DNA of 64,000 nt, taken from Salvelinus alpinus (lineage: Eukaryota; Chordata; Actinopteri; Salmoniformes; Salmonidae). Below the pieces are notes generated by a model. It worked only from the letters and a program-made list of their open reading frames with translations, was not told the origin of the DNA and did not search any database. The translations under genes were made by a program, and so were the position numbers. The stretch spans positions 62,202,365 to 62,266,364 of the forward strand of contig NC_092093.1 of the NCBI RefSeq assembly GCF_045679555.1, given 5' to 3'. This document shows, piece by piece, positions 9,205 to 40,879 of this stretch (position 1 is the stretch's first letter; each line of letters opens with the position of its first letter).

Positions 9205-10686
9205 CACCAAACCATCCATCGTTGTCCATAAAATAGCATTTTTCCCCCAGATTATTTTATGTCTCCTTGTCTCTCTTCATTTGGAAGTTATATTTAAGTG
9301 AAATTTGGGAGTAAAGACCACAACTTAACTCCTTCCCTCTCCCATTAACATTAGTATTATACACACCTGGCTGGCATGGTACATCGGGTGAGCAGGACCT
9401 CTCAGGTTATATGACATACAGTTAGTATGATAATGGGAAAAGGTAACCTAGGATCCATACAAATAGTACAGTTTACCACCATCTTCACTGCCCTGACAAA
9501 ATGCAAGTGGAAAAAAAAACAATTAGGAAGAGAATGTGTTTTTACTTTCATCTTGTCTTAGATCTGCAAAGGTATAGGGAAGAAATAAGCAGATTAAGTC
9601 TAAATGAGATATTAATAAACAAATGAAACAACTGACTATAAAAACATTATAATTTAACTATTCAAGTACAGGAAAGAACATGACAGGTATGTGTGTTGTA
9701 AAAATGTAGAAAAAACAAAAAAACTATTGAAAGAGTTGTGTATGTCCGTGTAAAAATACAAAAAATTATGTGCAGCCTGTAATCTGTAAGAGAACAGCAA
9801 GAGCATGTATTTTTGGCACAACTGCAGACAGATACAGGCACTACTCATAAAGACGTAGTAGGGGAACTTCAGACATGGCCATAAAGAGAGAGAGGGCAGG
9901 GCACTGGAGATCTGAGGTACAGAGAGGAGTGGAGGAGAGTGGATGTGTAGCCACAATACAAGTAAACACATTTCACCTTTAGTCTTGTAAAATAACAACA
10001 AGAGCATCTGAATTCTCCAGTGTGTCAGGTTCAATTCAGTCAATTTTCATGCAATCTTTGTTCAACTAATAATGAATGCTATCCTAAGTATTGAGAAACT
10101 ACTAACAAGGACATAGTAAGCGGAATAAGGTCAGTTGGAAAATCTCAGTTGCATTTCCTTGATTCCTCGCGTCCTCTCTCCTCACCTCCCGTTCAAAACC
10201 CATTGGAGGACAACCAGACAAGTCTCCTCTTCCTGTCCTTCCTTTGAGCGGGTCGGCTAAATTGACTCCATCTCTGGAAGGGAAGAGAAAAACAACACAT
10301 ACAAGCGTCACATAATATAACACCATAAAAGGTGAGATTTATGTTAACTAAATACTGCTTGTATGGTGTAGTTAGTGGCATAAATATTGGAACAGTGTGG
10401 TAAAGTTGGTCATTCTTGCTGTTTATTCATGGAATTTGTATTTCAGATCAAAAGATGAATATGACAGGTAAATATTTAGACAGCAAACTGTTTTAGAATA
10501 TTGTCTAACCCAGAAACAACAGCTATACATTTGCCTCATATTAATCCTTTGATCTGAAATACCAATTAGCCTACATGAGTATACTGTAAAAATGACCTAC
10601 TTCACTGTCGCAATACTTAACACTACTTGTGTTGTGGAGAAAAAAACATACAATTGAACTCGGCATCGAAAAGCAGCTGATGAATT
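9205..10686. other. Inter-gene part of the putative Harbinger element
   Basis: AT-rich sequence between the 3' ends of the two convergent Harbinger genes. No ORF with homology, RNA gene or clear repeat is visible. The segment 10130-10290 is GC-richer but unidentified. Confidence 0.4.
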
Positions 10687-12741
10687 TTAACCTGTTCTTT
10701 GCTGAGGCAGCCTCCTCAGGGTTGGCACCAGACTCATGGCAAAGAGGGTATCTTTGTCCTCCTTCCTATGAGTATCAGGTTGGGCTGCATCCCCCTCGAC
10801 GGCCTCGTTTGTCTCCACGGCCACATCCTGTTCAACGAGGTCCTCAGTGACTTCCGTGAGGGTCATAATAATCTCAGGTGGTCCCAGATCCAGAGGTGTT
10901 TCCTCCATTTCATCATCTTCCATGGCTGCACCGGTGGTGGTCATACTTGTGGATGATGTAGAGGGTCTGGCTGCACCGGTGGTGGTCATACTCGTGGATG
11001 ATGTAGAGGGTCTGGCTGCACCGGTGGTGGTCATACTCGTGGATGATGTAGAGGGTCTGGCTGCACCGGTGGTGGTCATACTTGTGGATGATGTAGAGGG
11101 TCTGGCTGCACCGGTGGTGGTCATACTTGTGGATGATGTAGAGGGTCTCGCTGCACCGGTGGTGGTCATACTTGTGGATGATGTAGAGGGTCTGGCTGCA
11201 CTGGTGGTGGTCATACTTGTGGATGATGTAGAGGGTCTTGCTGCACCGGTGGTGGTCATAATTGTGGATGATGTAGAGGGTCTGGCTGCACTGGTGGTGG
11301 TCATACTTGTGGATGATGTAGAGGGTCTGGCTGCACCGGTGGTGGTCATACTTGTGGATGATGTAGAGGGTCTGGCTGCACCGGTGGTGGTCATACTTGT
11401 GGATGATGTAGAGGATCTGGCTGCACTGGTGGTGGTCATACTTGTGGATGATGTAGAGGGTCTGGCTGCACCGGTGGTGGTCATACTTGTGGATGATGTA
11501 GAGGGTCTGGCTGCACTTGTGGTGGTCATACTTGTGGATGATGTAGAGGGTCTGGCTGCACCGGTGGTGGTCATACTTGTGGATGATGTAGAGGGTCTGG
11601 CTGCACCGGTGGTGGTCATACTTGTGGATGATGTAGAGGGTCTGGCTGCACCGGTGGTGGTCATACTTGTGGATGATGTAGAGGGTCTGGCTGCACCGGT
11701 GGTGGTCATACTTGTGGATGATGTAGAGGGTCTGGCTGCACCGGTGGTGGTCATACTCGTGGATGATGTAGAGGGTCTGGCTGCACCGGTGGTGGTCATA
11801 CTTGTGGATGATGTAGAGGGTCTGGCTGCACCGGTGGTGGTCATACTTGTGGATGATGTAGAGGGTCTGGCTGCACCGGTGGTGGTCATACTTGTGGATG
11901 ATGTAGAGGGTCTGGCTGCACTGGTGGTGGTCATACTTGTGGATGATGTAGAGGGTCTGGCTGCACCGGTGGTGGTCATACTTGTGGATGATGTAGAGGG
12001 TCTGGCTGCACTGGTGGTGGTCATACTTGTGGATGATGTAGAGGGTCTGGCTGCACCGGTGGTGGTCATACTTGTGGATGATGTAGAGGGTCTGGCTGCA
12101 CCGGTGGTGGTCATACTTGTGGATGATGTAGAGGGTCTGGCTGCACCGGTGGTGGTCATACTTGTGGATGATGTAGAGGGTCTGGCTGCACTGGTGGTGG
12201 TCATACTTGTGGATAATGTAGAGGGTCTGGCTGCACCGGTGGTGGTCATACTTGTGGATGATGTAGAGGGTCTGGCTGCACCGGTGGTGGTCATACTTGT
12301 GGATGATGTAGAGGGTCTGGCTGCACCGGTGGTGGTCATACTTGTGGATGATGTAGAGGGTCTCACTGCACTGGTGGTGGTCATACTTGTGGATGATGTA
12401 GACGTTGTAGAGGGTCTCGCTGCACCGGTAGAGGCGTGGGTCTCACTTGTAAATGACGTAGAGGGTCTTGATGCACCGGTGGCGCCCACACTTGTGGATG
12501 ACGTAAAGGGTCTGGCTGTAAAATTGCCACTCGTTGCCCTAGGCACAATAAATGGATCCAGAAAAGAAAGAATGTGGCAGAAGCGCCAAGGCTGCTGGCC
12601 TGAAGCTGCTGACCCAGACCTCTTCTTCTCTTTCTCTGCCCTTCTCTCTCTCTGATACCTGTCCCCGAGTCCTCTCCACTTCCTCCTACAGTCTTCTTCT
12701 ACATAGACATGAACATGATAAGCCAAACCATTATCTAGCAC
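10687..12741 (-). CDS. MADF-BESS domain protein, probable second gene of a Harbinger element
   Basis: A 684-codon open frame. Residues about 14-65 (CRRKWRGLGDRYQRERR, later PWRFCHILSFLDPFI) are the C-terminal half of a MADF domain, a Myb-like DNA-binding fold. The N-terminal half must come from an upstream exon that I did not find, so the ATG at 12741 may lie in an intron. Residues about 111-605 are tandem copies of a 15-residue Thr/Ser-rich unit (MTTTGAARPSTSSTS). After an acidic stretch the last 20 residues (DTLFAMSLVPTLRRLP) match the BESS interaction motif. In other animals PIF/Harbinger transposons often encode a Myb/SANT- or MADF-like partner that carries the transposase to DNA. That role is inferred here from the neighbour at 8272-9204. 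Confidence 0.7.
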   Translation of the reverse strand: MLDNGLAYHVHVYVEEDCRRKWRGLGDRYQRERRAEKEKKRSGSAASGQQPWRFCHILSFLDPFIVPRATSGNFTARPFTSSTSVGATGASRPSTSFTSETHASTGAARPSTTSTSSTSMTTTSAVRPSTSSTSMTTTGAARPSTSSTSMTTTGAARPSTSSTSMTTTGAARPSTLSTSMTTTSAARPSTSSTSMTTTGAARPSTSSTSMTTTGAARPSTSSTSMTTTGAARPSTSSTSMTTTSAARPSTSSTSMTTTGAARPSTSSTSMTTTSAARPSTSSTSMTTTGAARPSTSSTSMTTTGAARPSTSSTSMTTTGAARPSTSSTSMTTTGAARPSTSSTSMTTTGAARPSTSSTSMTTTGAARPSTSSTSMTTTGAARPSTSSTSMTTTGAARPSTSSTSMTTTSAARPSTSSTSMTTTGAARPSTSSTSMTTTSAARSSTSSTSMTTTGAARPSTSSTSMTTTGAARPSTSSTSMTTTSAARPSTSSTIMTTTGAARPSTSSTSMTTTSAARPSTSSTSMTTTGAARPSTSSTSMTTTGAARPSTSSTSMTTTGAARPSTSSTSMTTTGAARPSTSSTSMTTTGAARPSTSSTSMTTTGAAMEDDEMEETPLDLGPPEIIMTLTEVTEDLVEQDVAVETNEAVEGDAAQPDTHRKEDKDTLFAMSLVPTLRRLPQQRTG
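10925..12409. repeat. 45-bp coding minisatellite, 33 copies
   Basis: Unit gctgcaccggtggtggtcat and on to gatgtagagggtctg (45 bp) recurs every 45 bases from 10925, with the 33rd unit at 12365 and two diverged units after it to about 12515. Most differences are single transitions, such as ccggtg/ctggtg, which switches Gly to Ser in the encoded repeat. A 9-bp extra piece occurs in the last unit. Because the unit is a multiple of three, the MADF-BESS frame stays open. Confidence 0.95.
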
Positions 12742-12789
12742 AACTATAGTTTTTAGAAAGCTATCATGGACATGTCACCTACTGTACAT

Positions 12790-12812
12790 ACACACACACA
12801 CACACACACAAG
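12790..12812. repeat. CA microsatellite
   Basis: About eleven CA dinucleotides in a row, just upstream of the MADF-BESS frame on its strand. Confidence 0.9.
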
Positions 12813-14500
12813 CAGGTTATCTGACCAAATGATCAGGGGTACAGTACTATCTACCATTTCTATTACTATTTATCTGACATTCACACTCTTTCAAACATGA
12901 TTATTTGGGCAAGTTATCAGGGGTAGTAACTAGCATAATTTATATTACTATTTCTTTCACACACACCTCATTGGCTAGGTTAGCAAGCTAGCTAACTAGC
13001 CACATCTAGCACAAGCTCACTACTAAACTGACCTGGTAATCCTACTATCGTAGACACTTGTATCTGTTGATATCACAAGTTTACTGGAGAACTGAGACGA
13101 AGTAGAGACTCTGGACAGGGTGGATAAGGTTTAATTAAAAGCAATTTATTCAGAGGTAAAGATATCTGAAATAGCGTGCACGGACCCTTTCATCAAGCTC
13201 AAATGGAACTATCCGAAAGAAGCCCAGATTACAGAGTGCATAGACATTTTATACAAAGATAGAAAGTAGGTTGAGTCTGGAAGTTCTTGTCCTCTGGTTG
13301 GTCCTGATGAGTTGGGCGAGGTCCCCTTCAGGCTAGTATCACTGTCTCATTGGCTCTGAGTAGATTTCTTTGTCTTCAGAAATGTTCAGCTAAAACAGGA
13401 GATTAGGTGTGTGCGTAGATGTTCCTATTTTGACATTTCTGTGTGTCTCTGTAAAATGTTCAGACTGAAGAGGAGATTTTGTGTGTGCGTAGATGTTCCT
13501 GTCTTATCAGTGTTTATGAAAGGTTTGCGTCAGCCCTCTGTCCTTGGGTATGTGTGTGTCTCAGTATCTCGTGATATGCAGTACCAGGCACCCTTTTCTT
13601 ATCAGTCTTTATGAAAGGCCTGTGTCAGCCATCTGTCTCTGGGTGTGTGTGGGTCTCAGTATCTGCTTATGAGTTTGTGAGAAACTCTGTTTGGAAAGAA
13701 GTTAGTTATAACAACGTAATAGCAAATATGCTTGTGTTATAATAAATGATATTTATTACATATCCAAGCAGCATTTGTTGTGTTTATGTCCCTGTAGCTG
13801 TCAGCTGTTGTGTCAAAAAGACACGGTTTTGAGGATACTGCGAACATGATTCTCTCATCCATGTGTCCAACCGCATGCGACCATCTGCAAAAGGTACCTG
13901 CATCAGTATAGTTGCATAGCTGCACAAAATGTTATGCAGCATTGATGCAATGACGCAGTGGGTGTGTTCGAAGTGTAAGGAACAGGACAGCATCATTGCA
14001 TTTTGGGACACCAGAATTACATTCATTTCCAATGAAACGCTGCGTTTGCCTTGCAGCATTGTATTGCAGAGGCAGTTGCAGTGTTGTAGCGCCTACAATC
14101 TATGTGCAGCGCTCTCTCAACACACACACACGCTCCTCCGGGCCTCCACCCCACTCACTCAGTAACAGCCTGCTCACTGCCGGATAGTCAGCAACAGCAG
14201 GTCACAGTGAAATCGTTTTTGTTGTTGATTAATGCCATGGCGGCCACGGTGAAATTTAGAAGTAGCCCAAAAACCGGCAACCAATACATTTTCACCCATA
14301 ACATAACTTTCAAAGGTGCCCAATTTCTGAGAAAGCCATGGGGAAAATAACGGACATGGCAACTTTGCCTGCAGCTCGAGAACACACGGAGATGGCTACC
14401 CTGCCTGCAGCTTGTGAACATCTCATCCAGAGCCTGAAAGCACTCAGCAAGAGAAGATTCTGCAAATGGAAAAGCTTAATTGGAAGAAGATTAAAAGCCA
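12813..14500. other. Non-genic region around the Harbinger element
   Basis: Apart from the duplications at 13369-13680 I see no gene here. Position 13140-13230 (tttattcagaggtaaagata) weakly resembles 27980-28000 in the oplah intron and could be shared retroelement sequence. The Harbinger termini could not be placed. Confidence 0.35.
13369..13680. repeat. Diverged local duplications of unknown element
   Basis: The segment gtgtgcgtagatgttcct occurs at about 13409 and 13483. The segment cttatcag.gtttatgaaagg with gtgtgtctcagtatct occurs at about 13503 and 13597. The region may be part of an unrecognised retroelement. No ORF is convincing. Confidence 0.5.
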
Positions 14501-14913
14501 TGTCCCTGGTGATTATGCTAGGTTGAGAGGAGTCATCACTGGGGTCCGATATCTATGTCCACAGATGATATTAAAGAAAATGTGAAGGGAGGAAGAGTGA
14601 TTGAAGGTTGATTAGTAGGAAAGGGTTAAAGAAGTGAAAGCTTATCCATGCTGCTGAGGTTTGAGAAGGTTTTGCCTGGAAAAGTACAGATAGGATTCCT
14701 TACTTTCAATATCAGAGAATTTGTCCCATCCCCATTGAGGTGTTTTAAATCCCAAATAATGGACATGTAGCTGTTCAATGTAAAGAAAGAAAAATATGTG
14801 CCAAGTGTGGAGAGGTTAAAAAAACGTAGATAAAAAATATAAAAATAAAAACATGAGCTGGCGCACACCCAGAATAATAGTTTGTGTGGAGGTGCTGACT
14901 AATGGCCAATAAA

Positions 14914-15135
14914 CTATCAAAATAAAGAAAGTTGTACACTCCATGTGTAATCTCCCAGCAATTTAATGGGTATTTACCAACGTTTCGGCATCACTGTGCC
15001 TTCTTCAGGGTGCAGCACAGTGATGCGAAACGTTGGCAAATAGACATTAAATTGCTGGGAGATTACACATGGAGTGTACAACTTTCTTTATTTTGATAGA
15101 GATTACACATGGAGTGTGCGACTTTATTTTGATAG
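14914..15135. mobile_element. Foldback MITE inserted in the LINE ORF1 fossil
   Basis: Arms 14914-15002 and 15016-15099 are inverted copies (ctatcaaaataaagaaagtt and cacagtgatgc.gaaacgtt), separated by about 13 bp. A partial direct copy of the right end follows to 15135. It separates two zinc-knuckle fragments of the ORF1 fossil. Confidence 0.8.
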
Positions 15136-15184
15136 TTCCAAGTGTGGAGGGGAACATGATTACGTTGAATGTGGGAGCAATGTC

Positions 15185-15397
15185 TTAACTCTCTTATCTT
15201 ACCTCATTTGCACTCAATGTATATAGACTTTTTGTTTTCTTTTTTTCTACTGTATTATTGACTGTATGTTTTGTTTATTCCATGTGTAACTTTGTGTTGC
15301 TGTATGTGAATTGCTATGCTTTATCTTGGCCAGGTCGCAGTTGCAAATGAGAACTTGTTCTCAACTAGCCTACCTGGTTAAATAAAGGTGAAATATA
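15185..15397 (+). repeat. Salmonid LINE-type 3' tail
   Basis: The segment ends tggccaggtcgcagttgcaa, then gagaacttgttctcaac and ggttaaataaaggtgaaata. This tail is very common in salmonid DNA, as known from the family. It is inserted in the ORF1 fossil. Confidence 0.65.
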
Positions 15398-15430
15398 AAG
15401 GTTAAGTGTTGTAATTGTGGGGGGGAACTG

Positions 15431-15773
15431 TAACGAGCGTTGTTTGTAGGAGACCAAGTCACAGCGTAATTTGTGGTCATCATATTTATTTAAATGAGAA
15501 CCAGCAACAAAATAACAACGTGAAACCAAAACGAACGTACCGTTCCGTAGGCTACAAGAGCTGTACAAAAACAAGATCCCACAACATTGGTGGGAAAAAA
15601 GGCTACCTAAGTATGATTCCCAATCAGAGACAACGATAGACAGCTGCCTCTGATTGGGAACCACACTCGGCCAAACACAAAGAAATACAAAACATAGAAT
15701 GTCCACCCCACATCACACCCTGACCTCACCAAATAGAGAAATAAAACGGCTCTCTAAGGTCAGGGCGTGACAG
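15431..15773. mobile_element. MITE-like insertion between halves of the ORF1 fossil
   Basis: The element interrupts the fossil after VKCCNCGG and ends ggtcagggcgtgaca. It is flanked by gtaac on both sides (15430 and 15774), a probable 5-bp target duplication. It contains the pair gattcccaatcagaga / ctctgattgggaa as an inverted repeat. It has no ORF. Confidence 0.6.
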
Positions 15774-16375
15774 TAACGGTGCGGTATTTGGTGGATGCCA
15801 GGTGCAGAGAGCGGCTAGAGAGGTTCAGAGATATAAAATTAGTCGTATGCATAGATATAAAATTGGTCGTATCCATAGGCTGTAAGACAGATTGGTGGAA
15901 GTACAGTGTGGAATGAAGGAGCTTCCACGGCTGCTCCTCAACTAAGTGAACCTAATGTCGGGGCTGGTGTTCTTGCTGGTCCTGGCATGGTTCCGAGGCC
16001 TGTTCAGAAATCTTGCGCCCATGAACGTGCGGTGTCAAAGGACACTTTGATAATGAATAAAGTTGACTTCATAGGTTTTATTGGTAAGGCTATCAATACG
16101 ACTCAGGTCGTGGGAAGCAGAAATAACAGGTTGAAGGTTATTGTGGAGACTGGGGGTAACATATGTTACAGTAGAAATGGTTGTTGACATGCTGAATAAT
16201 CTGAAGGGTGGAATCTTTCAGCATGAAATATAACAAGTTTAATGGGGTATTTTAATGGTAGTACAGAATTGGGCATATCATAATTGATCGTACATTCCAG
16301 CACAGTAGGTGGCGTCATGCACGTAGCCTAAACGTTTGTTTGCGGACCGCCGTGTCGAAGAAGAAGAGCACGAAG

Positions 16376-17058
16376 GCAAGGGGGTGGAGTGTAGTCTATA
16401 GTAAATTAGAAACCGTATTGACTTTGGCAACCAGAGCAGAGATATCCAGCATTGAGACAAGAGTGAGAGTGAGGAAGGAGAACGGCAAAGGACGATAGAC
16501 GACTGGCAAGGATTTGCGACACATCGGATCATCAGTGATACACCCAGAGCAAGAAGACTCGTAAGTAGCCTAAAGATCGGAAAATTACCCACTCAACTTT
16601 TGAAAACTGACCGAGAAAAATGTATTAAAGCCATGCCAACCTACCACTACACCGGCAGTACAAAGTGGTCGCTCGTGGATCAGTGACTTATGAACGACCT
16701 ACATAAATGGAGCAATCCGTCATTTATGACCAAAGCAATTAGGATAATAATATAGTAATTGCCTCATTGATTTAGTCGAATGTATTGCTCATGACAGTTC
16801 GCTGTATGAATAGAACTGTGCACAATATTGCCGATTGATAAAGACTGCATGCCTGCGATACAAACTGCATCCGCCCTCACCAGACTGTTCTCCAGTTAGC
16901 GTTTCCTCGGCGTAGTCTAGTCTACTATGTGTTTACATAAGGGGCTATAATATAGTAATATGTGCAAAACCACTATTGAGTGCACTTATGTCTTCAAATC
17001 TTCTGGTAGCATATGGTATATATTTGCTGTGGCAGATGCAGTAGTGGAACCACTGAAG
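16376..17058. other. oplah upstream region, no gene recognised
   Basis: Sequence upstream of the Tc1 element that precedes oplah. A splice donor-like site (gactcgtaagta) at 16555-16570 ends a GC-richer stretch from about 16430. It could be a noncoding first exon of oplah (inference only). Confidence 0.35.
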
Positions 17059-18497
17059 ACATCAAACCATGAAATAACACATGGAATCATGTAGTAACCA
17101 AAAAAGTGTTAAACAAATCAAAATATATTTTAGGTTCTTCAAAGTAGCCACCCTTTGCCTTGATAACAGCTTTGCACACTCTTGGCATTCTCTCAACCAG
17201 CTTCACCTGGAATGCTTTTCCAACAGTCTTGAAGGAGTTCCCACATATGCTGAGCACTTGTTGGTTGCTTTTCCTTCACTCTGTGGTTCCACTCATCCCA
17301 AACCATCTCAATTGGGTTGAGGCCAGGTCATCTGATGCAGCACTCCATCACTCTCCTTCTTGGTCAAATAGCCCATACACAGCCTGGAGGAGTGTTTTGG
17401 GTCATTGTCCTGTTGAAAACGAAGCGCAAACCAGATGGGATGGCGTATCACTGCAGAATGCTGTGGTAGCCATTCTGGTTAAGTGTGCCATAAATTCTAA
17501 ATAAATCACAGACAGTGTCACCAACAAAGCACCATCACACCTCTTCCTCCATGCTTCACAGTGGGAACCACACATGCCGAAATCATCCGTTCACCTACTC
17601 TGTCTCACAAAGACACGGCGGTTGGAACCAAAAATCAAAAATTTGGACTCATCAGACCAAAGGATAGATTTCAGCTGGTCTAATGTCCATTGCTCGTATT
17701 TCTTGGCCCAAGCAAGTCTCTTCTTCTTATTGGTGTCCATTAGTAGTGGTTTCTTTGCAGCAATTCAGCCATTAAGGTCTGATTCACACAGTCTCCTCTG
17801 AACAGTTGATGTTGAGATGTGTCTTACTTGAACTCTGTGAAGCATTTATTTGGGCTGTAATCTGAGGTGCAGTTAACTCTAATGAACTTATCCTCTGCAG
17901 CAGAGGTAACTCTGTCTTCCTTTCCTGTGGCAGTCCTCATGAGAGCCAGTTTCATCATAGCGCTTGATGGTTTTTGCGACTGCACTTTATGAAACTTTCA
18001 AAGTTCTTGAAATGTTCCGCATTGACTGACCTTCATGTCTTAAAGAAAGGATGAACTGTCGTTTCGCTTTGCTTATTTGAGCTGTTCTTGCCATGATATG
18101 GACGTGGTCTTTTACCAAATAGGGCTATCTTCTTTATACCTCCCCTACCTTGTCACGACACAACTGATTGGCTCAAACGCATGAATATGGAAATAAATTC
18201 CACAAATTAACTTTTTAACTAGGCACACCTGTTAACTGAAATTAATTCCAGGTGACTACCTTATGAAGCTGGTTGAGAGAATGCCAAGAGTGTGAAAAGC
18301 TGTCATCAAGGCAAAGGGTGGCTCCTTTGAAGAATCTAACATATAAAATAGATTTTGATTTAACACTTTTTTTTAACAACATGATTTCACATGTGTTATC
18401 ACATAGTGTTGATGTCTTCACTATTATTCTACAAGGTAGAAAATAGTTAGAAAAAAAATTGAATGTGTAGGTGTGTCCAAACTTTTGACTGGTAATG
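17059..18497 (-). mobile_element. Tc1-like transposon, degraded, missing one terminus
   Basis: The right end gtccaaacttttgactggtaatg is followed by TA at 18498-18499. The left terminus is missing. On - the remnants of a transposase start near 18094 (atggcaagaacagctcaaat), but stops and deletions leave no long frame. The element lies immediately upstream of the oplah start exon. A 177-bp relative sits at 22013-22189. Confidence 0.8.
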
Positions 18498-18603
18498 TAA
18501 ATATCTCTATCTCTCCAGAAACCAGATTACTGCATCTTGAGTGAGTAGTTTTGTCCATGATTTCAGGAGCAGCAGTTCTCTGTCCATCCTTCATTTCTTC
18601 AGG

Positions 18604-40879
<22,276 letters not shown>

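Larger units (their letters stand above)
14540..16375 (+). pseudogene. LINE ORF1 (gag-like, zinc knuckle) fossil with inserted MITEs
   Basis: Translations in shifting frames give ITGVRYLCPQMILKENVKGG, then SLSMLLRFEKVLPGKVQIGF, PLRCFK, a CxxCG knuckle (SKCGGEHDYVECGS at about 15133), VKCCNCGG at about 15405, a continuation (GGCQVQR..VQRY) at about 15800, and the ORF1 C-terminal part KVDFIGFIGKAINTT at about 16055. This order matches ORF1 of fish non-LTR retrotransposons. A 3' end motif (cagtaggtggcg, then gaagaagaagag) follows at 16302-16370, so ORF2 is missing. Stops and insertions make it inactive. A second copy lies at 52230-53745. Confidence 0.65.

Noticed and set aside
10847-12655. 602-codon + frame (repeats of VVVILVDDVEGLAAP)
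   Set aside because: It is the reverse strand of the 45-bp coding array. MADF and BESS motifs show that the - frame is the real one.
14914-15135. Long perfect hairpin as an RNA gene or regulatory stem
   Set aside because: The inverted arms and partial end copy fit a foldback MITE common in fish.
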